The translations under genes and the position numbers were made by a program. A stretch of 64,000 nt of DNA from Bolinopsis microptera (taxonomy: Eukaryota > Ctenophora > Tentaculata > Lobata > Bolinopsidae), in NCBI RefSeq assembly GCF_026151205.1, contig NC_087073.1, positions 22,357,779 through 22,421,778 on the forward strand, written 5' to 3'. The notes under the pieces were generated by a model that was not told where the DNA came from, did not search any database, and was given only the letters and a program-made list of their open reading frames with translations. Of the stretch, positions 20,793 to 32,548 are shown piece by piece; the first letter of the stretch is position 1, and every line of letters starts with the position of its first letter.

Positions 20793-22840
20793 ATGACTAC
20801 AGTTGAAGAAATCAATGCCATAATTGCTCATTACGACAATCATCGTGAGTGGCATGACCTTGCAAGAGGAAATGGTAATCTTGGTGACGGTTACTACAAT
20901 TTTTCTAAAGGAGAATCAATAAATTTGAACATAGGGTTCCCTGAAGCATGCAGGAGGATGACACATTACTTAGGAATGTTAGGGCAGCTCACCACTGATT
21001 CAATTGTTCTTGACTTGGGATGCGGAGAGGGAACACCAGCTATCAATATGGCAAAGCAGTTTGGTGAGTGCAAACTGGTGTTTCATTGCTTTGTGATTCC
21101 TTTAAAGTTAACAAGTGCTTCCAAGCTTGTTGAGTTAACTTGTAGCTCAATGACTTATTACAAACAATATATAATATAATGAACTTTTTCATGACCATAA
21201 TGAACTTCAATTGTTTCACAAGGTTGCAAGGTCGTTGGGGTAGATCTCAGCACAAACAATGTGAAAAAGGCAAAATCATTCCTCAAAGAAGAGTCTTCAA
21301 CTCTTCAAATTGAATTCCATGAGGGGAATTTCTTCAATCTTGAACAAGATTTTCTGACAAGAGAATACACCCACGTTTGGGCCCAGGTAATGTGGGGCCA
21401 GAGTAAGAGGACAGAGTATGTATACTGTAAGATGGCCTGACTGTTACTGGTTTCCCCAATCATAAAGCACAGTCAATTCCTTTTTACTTGTGCCTGCTCT
21501 AACCAATCTGAGCATTTCCCCAGCTTCAAATTTATTGTCGCCATTGTTTTTATTTAAGTTCAATGCTGTAAAATTAAGTTTCTAATCAAATCATGCAACA
21601 GCTGATACATTAAGTTATAAATCCTTCAAATCCTCAAACGACTATGAACATCACCAAAGGAGAAAACCCACAACCCAGCATTGCACTATTTATAATCTGT
21701 ATTTTCATTTAGACTTAGAGCATGCGTTTAATTACAGGTGTCGTTTTTCCACACACATGCACATTTACGAAAATGTATTGATGTTGCAGCATCTGTACTC
21801 AAGCCAGGTGGAACATTTGTACTGGTTGACTACTGTGGACCAAGGCACCCTGGTAAGAAATATGTCTGTAAATTTTGGTCAATCACTTAATGGATACTAC
21901 TAACAGTTTTCGACTGACTTGAATGTCCTGCAAAGCAGATTGAAGCTTCTTAAATTATTTTTGATTCTTATTGTATTGCTGTGTAAATTCGATTCTAATT
22001 CTAATTCTAATTGATGTACATCTCCATTCTCCAATTGTGGAGTGATTTAAATTGCTGCAATACAGTGAACAGCATTTAAATTTCGTGATTTTATTCATTT
22101 TTTCGTAGTTAATGAAATGTTTATTCTCATCCACTCTTCCAGTTTTCACTAGAGATACAACAAAAAGTGCTCCAGACATGAATGAATATGTTCAGACAGT
22201 TCGTGAAGCTGGTTTTAAGATCATTGTACAGGTATGTGATGTATTGAATGATAAATGTAACTTACTTTGTAGGTTTATAACCTACCAAGGCGCGCGCCGA
22301 GTTGGACTCGTCGACGGAACAAATATTTTACGAATATCACCTGTTAAAGCTTACTGCAAATGAAGCAAGTAGAAAAATTGTGTGGTTATGATATTCTTTG
22401 CCCTAAAACAATAAAGCTATGTTTCCTTTTAGTGCCATGAATCTAATCAGGAAATTGAAGGTAACAAAAAAATCGAATATGGATTAATTCAGGAGAAGTA
22501 TATCGTATAATAAGTTGTAATAAACTACAAAAACAAGTTATAGATTAACATACATGCATATTTTTCCATGTAGTGCGATGATACTTTGTAGACATTAGTG
22601 ATGATGCTATGTCATAATTTTTACTTTATTTTACTTCACTTTATATTTTAGTTAAAAGTTAATGATACATTTTTTTCGCAGGAGGATGCATCACGACATT
22701 TTCTAGCTGGAACATCGTTTTTGAGAAAGATAGCCGGAGAGGAAAAGAATAATTTTGAAATAAATTTCTATGATGGCAGAATATCATCTATAAAAGAAGG
22801 GCTCATTGGTATGGTTATTGTAATAGCTCAAAAGCAATAA
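20793..22840 (+). CDS. Class I SAM-dependent methyltransferase (five exons)
   Basis: Exons: 20793-21063, 21223-21386, 21738-21852, 22143-22231, 22682-22840. All joins have GT/AG ends and keep phase, giving 265 residues. SAM-binding motif I is VLDLGCGEGTP (around residue 70), the exon 2 start VVGVDLS gives the acidic residue that contacts the ribose, and LKPGGTFVLVDY is motif III. The layout (substrate-recognition N-terminus, Rossmann core, C-terminal cap) resembles the sterol/tocopherol/phosphoethanolamine-type small-molecule methyltransferases, but the substrate cannot be inferred. Poly(A) signals overlap the stop (AATAAA near 22836) and occur at 22888-22893. Intron 4 contains a dispersed repeat. 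Confidence 0.88.
22555..22655 (+). repeat. Dispersed repeat, copy 2 (in methyltransferase intron 4)
   Basis: Matches 1743-1835 in the same orientation, including the ACTTTA-rich tail. It lies 26 bases or more upstream of the last exon's acceptor. Confidence 0.6.
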
Positions 22841-23137
22841 ATATAAACACAAAATCATAAGGGCTATTATATGAAAGAACCATAAACAATAAAGTAAGAA
22901 CCATAAACAATAAGGTAATTGAGTTTATTTGGACAGTAACTTTGTGGTGAATCAATTATTATCATAATGATTATTTGTGATTTGATCCCAATTTAACAAA
23001 AAATTAAGTGTTATTACTTAAAACTAGGGCTGGTGCATACTGGGCCTAATTACTGTTATGTGCCGCGCTCAGCCTGTCATTCCGCCAAATCTCTTATATA
23101 ATAGCTTGGTGCTTGGGGTTCACAGCTAAGAAATATA
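22841..23137. other. Intergenic, with a short dispersed motif
   Basis: Non-coding. A block around 23068-23100 (GCGCTCAGCCTGTCATTCCG) occurs as its reverse complement at about 33211-33250, so a short dispersed repeat is present. A LINE fragment starts just downstream. Confidence 0.45.
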
Positions 23138-23412
23138 ATTTGATAAGGACGATTTTGTCATGGATGGCCAGAGAATTACTTGCAGACGAATAATTGCTAA
23201 CAAATTTTGTGAATACTTTACATCTCTTGCAAGCAATCTCAATAGAAATGTATTGTCGAACAATAGTATTTCTCTGGAACCAGTAGAATCATTTGCTCAA
23301 TTCATGTCTAATTCAGTGTCTGACTCCATATACCTAGAAGAAACTAATGAAGATGAGATTATCGAGGTCATCAGAGATTTTCAAAATGGCAAGGCAAGTG
23401 ACATACCTATAA

Positions 23413-25572
23413 TAGCCCGGTTCATAAAACAAAAATATTATCCAATAATTACGGCGATAGGCTTATCTGTTGTTCCTTAGGCCAAATAACTACCAAAAAA
23501 ATTTTGAAGTTTCAACTCCAACCGGAAACACCCCCACATGCCACGCCCATTTTTTTCATCAATTTTTAACAGGTAAAAATCTTCATATCATCAATTTAGG
23601 CATGAAGGAGTGCTTTTAGTGCTCCAACAGTTTGGGGTCTAATAGTAATGGTAGAAAAAGGTTAACTTTAGTCAAAGTCTCAAGTCTCCACGGCGCTTGG
23701 TTTAGGCGCACCGGATCTCGCGTCTCCGCCTCCGCTGCGTGATTGGTAGCGCCAGAACTAAAGGTCGTAGAGACATGAGACTTCAACTAAAGTTAACCTT
23801 TTCCTACCATTTATATTAGAGTAGCACAGATTCAGAGCTCTAAACACATTACTTCATCCTTAAAACGACAATCATATGAATTTTGCCTGTAAAAGTTGAT
23901 ATCTTGATGTCAATTAACATCGTAAGCTTTTAAAACTAAAATTAATTAAATGAGTCATAATACTTCACACAATATTTACACACAATATGAAAATATAAAT
24001 ACAGGAAGTCTTTTGGATTCCACGTCTCCACACCCTGGAACTGTCAGAGGTAAGAACACTAGAACAGTCTTTTATTAATAATCCAACAATCATATTATAT
24101 GAACCTTTTCAGTTACAACTTCGTTGGTTGCATTGTGTTGCAAAATTTCTTGCATTACAATACTAGTGAAAACAAACATTACTGGTGGAATTTGCCCTCT
24201 TCCAAGCTCTCTTACAATGAAGTCGCATTCCAGAGACTAATGTTTATGAATGAGCAGTCACTGTCGAGAACGAGCTGGTCGAGTATTGGGAATATGCCAG
24301 CTATGGCGTGGAGAATTTCCCCTCTATACCGTGGAGAATTTCCCCTCTTCATGAATCCTACAAGAATTTAACAAGTATTCCCCCATCTTGGAGAGGGAAT
24401 CAGTCCTTCAGCTTCAAGAAAATCAGTTTACAGAAGAGATTCATTTAGATTTTAGATCCATTACTGATAACTTGGTAAAGGAATTAGAACCAGATGCTAC
24501 TTTGTTAGCTAATGCTTGGATATTTATAGTTATTTACTTAACTTTGTCTTGACGTATCAGTAAGAGATTACTGTACCTCGTTATTTACGAAGAAATCATC
24601 AGACCTTATTAATAGTGATCGGTGACCCTGTCAGTGACGAGCTATGAAGGAATCATTGGATCTCATTGATATTTGATAATTATCCTGTCAGTGACGAGCT
24701 ATGAAGGAATTATTGGACCTCATCAATGCTGATCCTATCGGTGACGAGTTATAAAGAAATAAAGAAATAAGGACCTCATTTAAATCCTAGTTTGACGAAA
24801 ATATTCCTTTGGCAACAAAATTCCTTTTGGCAACGAAGATTAGACAGCTTGCTTGTGAAGACATGGCGATCCGAAAACCAGGGTACCTAAATCAGAACCT
24901 GCTGACTTCTTTAAAGGATCAGTTCCACTTTCCAGTGCAGGGACCGAGAAAAGTTCAATGTCGAATCCAAGAGACTTCCTGTATTTATATTTTCATATTG
25001 TGTGTAAATATTGCATGTGAAGTATTATGACTCATTTAAATAATTTTAGTTTTAAAAGCTTACGATGTTAATTGACATCAAGATATCAACTTTTACAGGC
25101 AAAATTCATATGATTGTCGTTTTAAGGATGAAGGAATGTGTTTAGAGCTCTGAATCTGTGCTACTCTAATATAAATGGTAGGAAAAGGTTAACTTTAGTT
25201 GAAGTCTCATGTCTCTACGACCTTTAGTTCTGGCGCTACCAATCACGCAGCGGAGGCGGAGACGCGAGATCCGGTGCGCCTAAACCAAGCGCCGTGGAGA
25301 CTTGAGACTTTGACTAAAGTTAACCTTTTTCTACCATTACTATTAGACCCCAAACTGTTGGAGCACTAAAAGCACTCCTTCATGCCTAAATTGATGATAT
25401 GAAGATTTTTACCTGTTAAAAATTGATGAAAAAAATGGGCGTGGCATGTGGGGGTGTTTCCGGTTGGAGTTGAAACTTCAAAATTTTTTTGGTAGTTATT
25501 TGGCCTAAGGAACAACAGATAAGCCTATCGCCGTAATTATTGGATAATATTTTTGTTTTATGAACCGGGCTA
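23413..25572. mobile_element. 2.16-kb non-autonomous DNA transposon with ~609-bp terminal inverted repeats
   Basis: The ends are TAGCCCGG...CCGGGCTA. The left arm (23413 to about 24021) is the near-perfect reverse complement of the right arm (about 24962-25572). An 8-bp target duplication ACCTATAA flanks it (23405-23412 and 25573-25580), and removing the insert plus one copy restores the LINE reading frame exactly. Each arm contains its own nested inverted repeat (the GGTTAACTTTAGT/ACTAAAGTTAACC pair). The roughly 940-bp centre has no transposase and includes degenerate tandem copies around GACGAGCTATGAAGGAAT (24630-24760). Eight-base duplications fit hAT-like (or P/Merlin-like) elements; the superfamily is inferred only from this. 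Confidence 0.9.
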
Positions 25573-25784
25573 ACCTATAATCGTTGTAAAAAAATCGGCA
25601 AAGCTCATCGCTGGTACCTTGGCTAGGCTTTACAACATATGTATACAAAGTGGAACATTCCCAAGTATTTTTAAAACTGGTAAAGTTATTCCTATTTACA
25701 AGAAAGACAATAAGGAATGTATTGAAAATTATCGGCCTGTATCAATATTACCTTTATTTGGAAAAATTTTCGAGAAGGTCATTT

Positions 25785-28700
25785 CAATTAAACAAATAAT
25801 CAATTAAACAAATAATCAAAGTTTTAGCACATTTTACAGCATAAAATTTAAACAAATGAAAACATATAATGCTCTTAGTGGTAAATGGCTGTTTGTTCTG
25901 AGCTGTATGATTTTTTGACAATCAACTAGCGGGGCAAGGAATGTACTGGCTGGTAGCTTTTGTACACACCAGAACGCTAGTCTGGTTGATTAGTGACCAA
26001 ATTAGAGGCGTTGATAGGAAGGCATTATAATTTGTGGGTGTAAGAGGGAATATTTGGCATGCATTATTCTAGCAGCTATTTTGTAACAAATGGTCTTTAC
26101 GATTATTAAGGACGGTAAGTATTTTGGGTGTGCAATACTAAATCATGGCTAAATGTCTAAGAGGGGTTTAAATTTAAGGGAGAAAAAGAAATGAATATTG
26201 GGTTATAATATTAATCATAGATGTCAACCCTGACATAACTATTGTACTAAAAATTTGATCATAATGCTTAGGGTCTTTATTAGAATTCAAATTGGATACA
26301 AAAATAGGATATCTTTACACTACACTTACTCACTCACACATCACATTTAACTTGACAGAGGAATACGCTGGCAGAGTAAGTCGATTTGGTCATGAAATTT
26401 TGGAGGTCAGGTGGAATCCCTGCAGGAGCCTACAAAAATTTAAGGTTACATATATTAAAGTCTTTATTTGTCCAGTCATACACGGCATGACAATGCTGGT
26501 TGGAAAGTAGTGAAGATTTCAGTTTGGATTTCAGGCAAGAAATACTAACAGAACAATCAAAGATTTTAAGGTTAGGGGTTATTATATTCCATATTTTCGT
26601 TGACCTCGTGTTATGGTTGTCTGGGGGATCCGGTTTATTGATAATAAGCATTGGTTTCCTGGAAGAACGAGAATACTCTTCGTACATAGACATAGGAGTA
26701 GAAAACTTCATGATCTTGAATAATTCTATGTAGCTATGGTAAGTATAAAGATTTTGTACAGTGAGTATCTCGTTGTTTTTAAACAGAGGTTTAGTGTGCT
26801 CCTTTTTATAAAATTTACTATCAAGTTTCTGGTCAGTAAATGGTCTGGTTCGAACACACGTTTTGAATTTATCCAGGTAGGCTGCTCTATCACCAAACAA
26901 GACCCTCAGACAGTACTTCTGTGCAGTGAATATTGAGCTTATACGATTTTTAGCTGCCCCACCCCATGCTGATATGCAGTACGACAGATGGGATTCAAAA
27001 AGAGTGTAGTATAACTGTCTGTGGAGAAATTCTGGGAGGGAGCAGCGTAGACGACACAGAGTTGAGGTGGCATGGTTAAGCTTTCGTTTTAGGGCTATTA
27101 TATGATCTTCCCATGTTAGATTTTCGTCAATGACGACTCCTAAAAATCTAGCTGACGTTACTCTTTTGATGGGGTAGTTGTCTATATTCATTATGAATTC
27201 TTCTTCAACGTTTGTTTCAGTACGTGACTTAGGTCTAAAGTGAATGTAGCAGCATTTTGACATGTTGATGTGAAGCTTGTTAGCCCGCATGTATGTTTGA
27301 AGGTTTGAAAGTAGGGCGTTGCTGCGTTCATATGCTTCTTGTGCAGTTTTACCAACAACAAATATGTTGGTGTCATCCGCAAAGGTGACAAACGATCCCA
27401 AGCTAGAGCTATTAGAGATATCATTTATGTAAAGTAGGAATAAAAGGGGTCCGAGAATTGACCCCTGGGGAACCCCAAATTTTATTGGAAGTAGGTCGGA
27501 CTTTTCTCCTACAACATCAGTGTACTGGAATCGATTAGTTAGGTAGCTCTTGATCAGATCGTTTGCCACGCCACGGATGCCATACCTTTCTAGTTTGGTA
27601 AGTAATGTTGAGTGATCTATAGTATCGAAAGCTTTGCTGAGGTCGATGAATATGCCTAACACATGGTGCTTCAATTTGATGTGCTTAGATATGAGGTCAA
27701 CAGAGTAGTTTACTGCATGGGAGGTTGAGTGCGATTGCCTGAAACCAAACTGGGTCTTAGATATTATTCCCTGAGAGCTGACAAACGAATAAATCCTAGA
27801 ATATATGATTTTCTCAAATATTTTGCCAAATATGGACAAGGTGGATATAGGACGGTAGTTTTCTATTTCTTCTGGATTACCTTTTTTGAATACGGGTGTG
27901 ATTCTGCCAGTCTTAAGTATATCAGGGAATATACCATTTGACATAAGTTTGTTTAAGTATCTGCTGATAATTGGTGCAATAACGTGGGACGAAGTTTTAA
28001 TAACGGTTATGGGAATATCACTGGCCTTTCCATTCTCGAATTCTTTGATTATTCTTAGAACCTCCTCAGGAGTGCTGTCCTCTAACATAATAGATCGAGA
28101 GTTACTAGGGCTAAGGAAGTCATGGAATGTTTTCATGGGGAGAATTGGAATACCAGAAGACAAGTCAGTTGTGATAGTTTCATTGAGCTTGGGAGCAATT
28201 GATACGAACCAGGAATTAAAACCATTGGCAATTGCTCTCCGGTTCAAGATTCTTTCATTATTGATGATAAAAGGTGGTTTGGTTGTTTTCTTTCTTTTGC
28301 CCCTAAGCTCATTTATTATCTGCCAAGTTTTCTTACTGCTTTCAATGTTTTTATAGATTTCGTTACAGTAATAGGAGCGTTTGGCTGCCTTTATGATACC
28401 CTTAAGCATCCTACGATAGTCACTAAAAATCTTATAAAGAAGGACATTGCCAGATGGATCTTTATTTGTTACTGTATCTGACCATTCTTTACAAAGCTCA
28501 TGTTTTCTGTCGATTGAGAGGATGATTCCATCTGTAATCCAAGGATTAAGCTTTGGTGTTCTTTTGGTCGTTTTCGGTACTTCTAATTTACAGTGCTTGT
28601 CAAGGGTGGATGTGAAGCAATCGACAAATTCGCAAAAATCTGAAGATTGGGACAGCTGATTCACCTTCACCTCAAGGTCAGAAACAAAATTTTTAAGCTT

Positions 28701-28997
28701 GGCACTTGAGTAGTCGTAGTAGCGGACATGTTTTTCATTGTTCTTATTTCTTGGGGCCGGGGTTGAGGTGAAGGAGAATATGAACGTGTGTTCACTTAAT
28801 CTATCCTGAAGTACACCAGAGAGCAAAACATTATCAATATCACTAACTAGGATGTTATCTATACACGAGTTTTTACAGTTAGGCCGGAAGTGGGTAGCAA
28901 TTGAGATGGATGGATACAAACCATTACTAATTATAGTGTCTTCAAATAACTGGTTGTGTGACGAAACTTTGAAGAGGTCTGAGTTAAAGTCGCCGAG
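25785..28997 (-). mobile_element. LINE B: 5'-truncated CR1-like LINE inserted antisense into LINE A
   Basis: Inserted between LINE A codons for FGKIFEKVI and RLYNFF. Its 3' end, on the left, carries two tandem 16-mers (CAATTAAACAAATAAT on the plus strand, 25785-25816). The 5' end is truncated inside the endonuclease domain at the GDFN motif. About 645 bp of 3' UTR follows the ORF. Confidence 0.85.
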
Positions 28998-29000
28998 CAA
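26430..29000 (-). CDS. LINE B ORF2 fragment: endonuclease C-terminus and reverse transcriptase
   Basis: About 856 codons are open without stop or frameshift. It starts at LGDFNSDLF of the APE endonuclease, then SCIDNILV, RT motifs QFGFRQSHST, DLSKAFDTIDH, GVPQGSILGPLLF and catalytic FADDTNIF, then the C-terminal region with CLRVLFGD. There is no true start: the first codon reported is not ATG and the frame opens at the truncation. Intactness implies recent insertion, after LINE A had already landed. It is a relative, not a copy, of the LINE at 2665. Confidence 0.88.
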   Translation of the reverse strand: MLGDFNSDLFKVSSHNQLFEDTIISNGLYPSISIATHFRPNCKNSCIDNILVSDIDNVLLSGVLQDRLSEHTFIFSFTSTPAPRNKNNEKHVRYYDYSSAKLKNFVSDLEVKVNQLSQSSDFCEFVDCFTSTLDKHCKLEVPKTTKRTPKLNPWITDGIILSIDRKHELCKEWSDTVTNKDPSGNVLLYKIFSDYRRMLKGIIKAAKRSYYCNEIYKNIESSKKTWQIINELRGKRKKTTKPPFIINNERILNRRAIANGFNSWFVSIAPKLNETITTDLSSGIPILPMKTFHDFLSPSNSRSIMLEDSTPEEVLRIIKEFENGKASDIPITVIKTSSHVIAPIISRYLNKLMSNGIFPDILKTGRITPVFKKGNPEEIENYRPISTLSIFGKIFEKIIYSRIYSFVSSQGIISKTQFGFRQSHSTSHAVNYSVDLISKHIKLKHHVLGIFIDLSKAFDTIDHSTLLTKLERYGIRGVANDLIKSYLTNRFQYTDVVGEKSDLLPIKFGVPQGSILGPLLFLLYINDISNSSSLGSFVTFADDTNIFVVGKTAQEAYERSNALLSNLQTYMRANKLHINMSKCCYIHFRPKSRTETNVEEEFIMNIDNYPIKRVTSARFLGVVIDENLTWEDHIIALKRKLNHATSTLCRLRCSLPEFLHRQLYYTLFESHLSYCISAWGGAAKNRISSIFTAQKYCLRVLFGDRAAYLDKFKTCVRTRPFTDQKLDSKFYKKEHTKPLFKNNEILTVQNLYTYHSYIELFKIMKFSTPMSMYEEYSRSSRKPMLIINKPDPPDNHNTRSTKIWNIITPNLKIFDCSVSISCLKSKLKSSLLSNQHCHAVYDWTNKDFNICNLKFL

Positions 29001-29343
29001 ACGGCTCTATAATTTCTTCACATCTAAAGGTGTACTAACAGACTCGCAGTTTGGATTTAGAAAAGGCCATTCTACCGCCCATGCTCTACACAAATCTATA
29101 GACTCTGTTACAAAGTCCCTGGCTAGCAATAAACATGTCCTAGGCATATTCATTGACTTGAGCAAAGCCTTTGACACCCTTGATCACAATATTCTTCTAA
29201 GCAAGCTAAATTCCTAATATGGTATTAGGGGCACAGCACTAACTTTACTAAAAAGCTACTTGACTAACAGAAAGCAGTATGTGATGTATAACGATGTACC
29301 ATCAGAAACAATGGATGTGGAATTCGGGGTTCCTCAAGGGTCA

Positions 29344-30248
29344 AAACTTGTTCAAGTACCATTGCATTTCAGAATTCTCTAAGATTATCAAGTACCACTG
29401 CCCATACTCCCTTTATGAGGCCATCAACATTTCAAACCGTACCGTTTAACGGTTATTCTTCTTAATAAATCAAATACTTTTTTGTTCACTGCAGCCAAGC
29501 TTTGGAACACTGTTCATAAAAAAATTCTAACCTCAAGCAATTGCCTAGAAACTTCCATTAACTTGATAAAATTGAGAACCAAGGCACTATTATTACAAGT
29601 ACAGGCTGCTGATTTAAAAGATACTTGGAATCCAAACAATTTTAAATTGCAGTAATCTATTCTTATCGCAGCAGCACACACTTAACACACTTAATATTAC
29701 TATCATGATTGTATTATAGACTGAAAAGCTCTCAGATCAATTTTGGGCGTTTTTAACCACTTGTTGTAATGTTTTTAATTATTTAATATCTTAACTTAAC
29801 TAAATTTTTATTCAGATCGAATTAACAAATAATATTTGATAATTTATTCGATAGTTTAGTCTGATATTGATATTGACTATATTGATATTGTTATTATTGA
29901 ATGAAGTTAACTCCAGACGTACATAATATTACTTCTTTTAACAAAGGGACTTGGAGTATAAACGACCAAGTTAGCATACATTTTCAACCAACCAAGAATT
30001 CTGGAGGCAAAGGTGGGTGCGTAAACTTTATGGTCTGTACTCTCCGATCCTGTATCACCCAGGATTCTTTTCAACGTTTTTGGTAAAAGGTATATACCTT
30101 CTAGTCAATCTCTTGCTTCTCCAAGTCCCCCAAGATTTCTAAACTAAAGTTCGTCCTAGTTATATTATATTATATAAAATATATTTTTTGTTTGCTGTAA
30201 CTGATACTAAATAAAATTGTTGTTTTCCTGAAATTGTTGTTTTCCTGA
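29344..30248 (+). mobile_element. LINE A', 3'-end fragment of the same LINE family inserted in the RT of LINE A
   Basis: 905 bp homologous to about 31000-31905, covering the last ORF2 codons (with indels and stops) and the 3' UTR. It ends with two 17-mers AAATTGTTGTTTTCCTG at 30214-30247. It interrupts LINE A between the codons for VPQGS and LGPLLF, and removal restores the frame. It is a severely 5'-truncated insertion with no clear target duplication. Confidence 0.85.
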
Positions 30249-31307
30249 ATTCTAGGGCCATTACTCTTCCTACTGTATATGAACGATATAGTAAACTGTT
30301 TTTCAGACAGTGAAGTGAAATTTGTACTTTATGCTGATGACACTAATATCTTCATATCAGGACCGTCTAGAGAAGCAACATACAAAAAAGCCAACTTAGT
30401 GCTTAAACATGTTTCGATTTATATGAAATGTAATCTACTTCATATCAACATGTCAAAATGCTGCTACATCCATTTTAAACCTGCCTCTGAATATGATGAC
30501 ACTTGTGCACGGACTAGACCATTTGCTACCCTGCTAGATGAATCTAGATCAATATTCATCAATGGTAAGGTTATCACTAAAGTCAAGGATACCAAATTCT
30601 TAGGTGTTGTTATAGATAGTAAGCTAAACTGGTCTGCCCACATGCACTACATCCGTAAAAAACTGAGGTCCATGACTGGTGCAATCTGTAGAATTCGGCA
30701 CTCGATACCTGCTGAACTATATTTGAAAATATATAATGCTCTATTTGAATCACATCTAAGTTATGGTATAAGTGTTTGGGGAGTTGTCCTCAAAGAACGG
30801 TCAAATGATAGTCTTTTTATCACACAGAAGCACTGTATAAGAATCCTTTTTGGTGATCTCGACTCCTATCTAGATAAACAATCAACATGTGCAAGAACTA
30901 GACCATATGGCATGCAAATACTAGGCCATAAACATTTTGAAAAGGAGCATACGAAACCCATTTTTAATAGGTTAAAAATTCTTACGGCTCAAAACTTGTA
31001 CAAATATCACTGCATTTTAGAATTCTCTAAGATTATCAAGTACCACTGCCCATACTCCCTTTATGAGGCTATCAACATTTCAAACCATGCAACGAGTCTA
31101 ACAGTTATTCTTCTAAATAAATCAAATACCTTTTTGTTTAATGCAGCCAAGCTTTGGAACACTGTTCATAAAAAAATTTTAACTTCAAGCAATTGTCTAG
31201 AAACTTCCATTAACTTGATAAAATTGAGAACGAAAGCACTATTAATACAATCACAGGCTGCTGACTTAAAAGAGACTTGGACTCCAAACAATTTTAAGTT
31301 ACAGTAA
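30249..31307 (+). pseudogene. LINE A reverse transcriptase, C-terminal part
   Basis: Resumes at LGPLLFLLYMNDIV, with catalytic YADDTNIF, then HINMSKCCYIHF, FLGVVID, LFESHLSYGISVWG, CIRILFGD, and ends near TPNNFKLQ. It is open to its natural stop at 31307. Because its upstream part is split and truncated it cannot make a functional enzyme. Confidence 0.88.
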
Positions 31308-32222
31308 TTTAATCTAATTGCAGCGGCACATAACATAATTTAAACTATTGCTATCATTATTGTACTACAGACTGAAAATATCTCAGATCTATTTTGGGCG
31401 TTTTTAACAACTTGTAGTCGTAATTCTTAAATATTAGATATCCTAATTTATAACTTTTTAATCAGAGTGAATTAATAATTGATATTTGATAATTTATTTA
31501 TTTGATAGTTTAGTCTGATATTAATATTAATATTGATTATATTGATATTGTTATTATTGAATGAAGCTAACTCCAGACATAAATAATACTACTTCTATTA
31601 ACAAAGGGACTTGGAGTATAAACGACCAATTTTGCATTTTCCACTTTCCAACCAAGAATTCAGGAGGCAAGGGTGGGTGCGTAAACTTTATGGTCTGCAC
31701 TCTCAGATCCTGTATCACCCTGGATTCATTTCGACGTATTTTTGGTAAAAGTATACATATACTTTCTGGTCACTCTCTTGCTACTCCAAGTCCCCTAAGA
31801 TACATGGTCTAAAGTTTGCACTAGTTATATATATAAAATATGTTTTTGTCTGCTTTAACTGATACTAAATAAAATTGTTGTTTTCTTGAAATTGTTGTTT
31901 TCTTGAATGTTGACTGTAGAATTTCTACGATACAGGTGAGCGCGAGCCGCGCACTCGCGCGTGGCTGGTCATAGCATACAACGTACGACAAACTATAATA
32001 AGAGCCCTCTCGTTTGCAGTATGCTGCCGTTCCCTGACAAAAGACAGTAAATCCATTTTTCGAATTTTGAGATATTGGTACAAAAATTTTCAGAAAAAGA
32101 TTCTTAACAATTTTAGCTTTGACTCACGTTATAAAAATATTGTTTTAGCTGTCACTTAATTGACGATGTAAATTTATCGCAGCTCGGCGAGGCCCAGTAG
32201 CGCATCTCGCCGATCTAGTGAG

Positions 32223-32359
32223 GTTGCGAGAAGCATAATTGAGTGCCATGCACGGCCCAGTAACGCATTGCGCTACAAGCTGTCACAAAAGGCAGTAAGT
32301 CACATTGTAGCGCGATGCACCACTGGGCCGCGCGTGCATCCAATAATGCTTCTCGCAAC
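32223..32359. repeat. Inverted repeat, MITE-like hairpin
   Basis: Arms of about 55 bp start GTTGCGAGAAGCAT and end with the complement ATGCTTCTCGCAAC. Both contain GGCCCAGT and GCGCTACA elements. The loop is about 28 bp. It resembles a small foldback element. Confidence 0.7.
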
Positions 32360-32516
32360 AACGTATACAAAGGATTGACATCGTGAATCAATAAGTCGCA
32401 CAAAACGTAACAATTTAGCATGTTATAGTCTTGCTCTATCCAGAGCCCTTCCGCTTGCAGTAGCGCGCGCCCGCCTCACGGCGGTAAAAAAGCTCTAGCC
32501 ATCAACCCACCCAAAG

Positions 32517-32548
32517 ATTTTGGCACCACTCTACAGTGGTGCCAAAAT
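32517..32548. repeat. Perfect palindromic hairpin
   Basis: Two 14-base arms, ATTTTGGCACCACT and its exact complement, surround a CTAC loop. Function unknown. Confidence 0.8.

Larger units (their letters stand above)
23138..31905 (+). mobile_element. LINE A: 5'-truncated CR1-like LINE, broken by three later insertions
   Basis: Segments that form one element in order: 23138-23412 (region before the RT), 25573-25784 (RT fingers, KTGKVIPIYKKD, ENYRPVSILPLFGKIFEKV), about 28998-29343 (QFGFRKGHST, DLSKAFDTLDH), and 30249-31905 (rest of the RT and the 3' UTR). It ends with two 17-mers AAATTGTTGTTTTCTTG at 31872-31905. Removing the three inserts gives one continuous ORF2-type reading, apart from an in-frame TAA near 29215 (before YGIRG). 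The element is truncated at its 5' end and is dead. Confidence 0.85.

Noticed and set aside
24099-24371. Frame inside the inverted-repeat transposon as a transposase
   Set aside because: About 90 codons, no catalytic motif, and the centre is partly degenerate tandem sequence. The element is non-autonomous.
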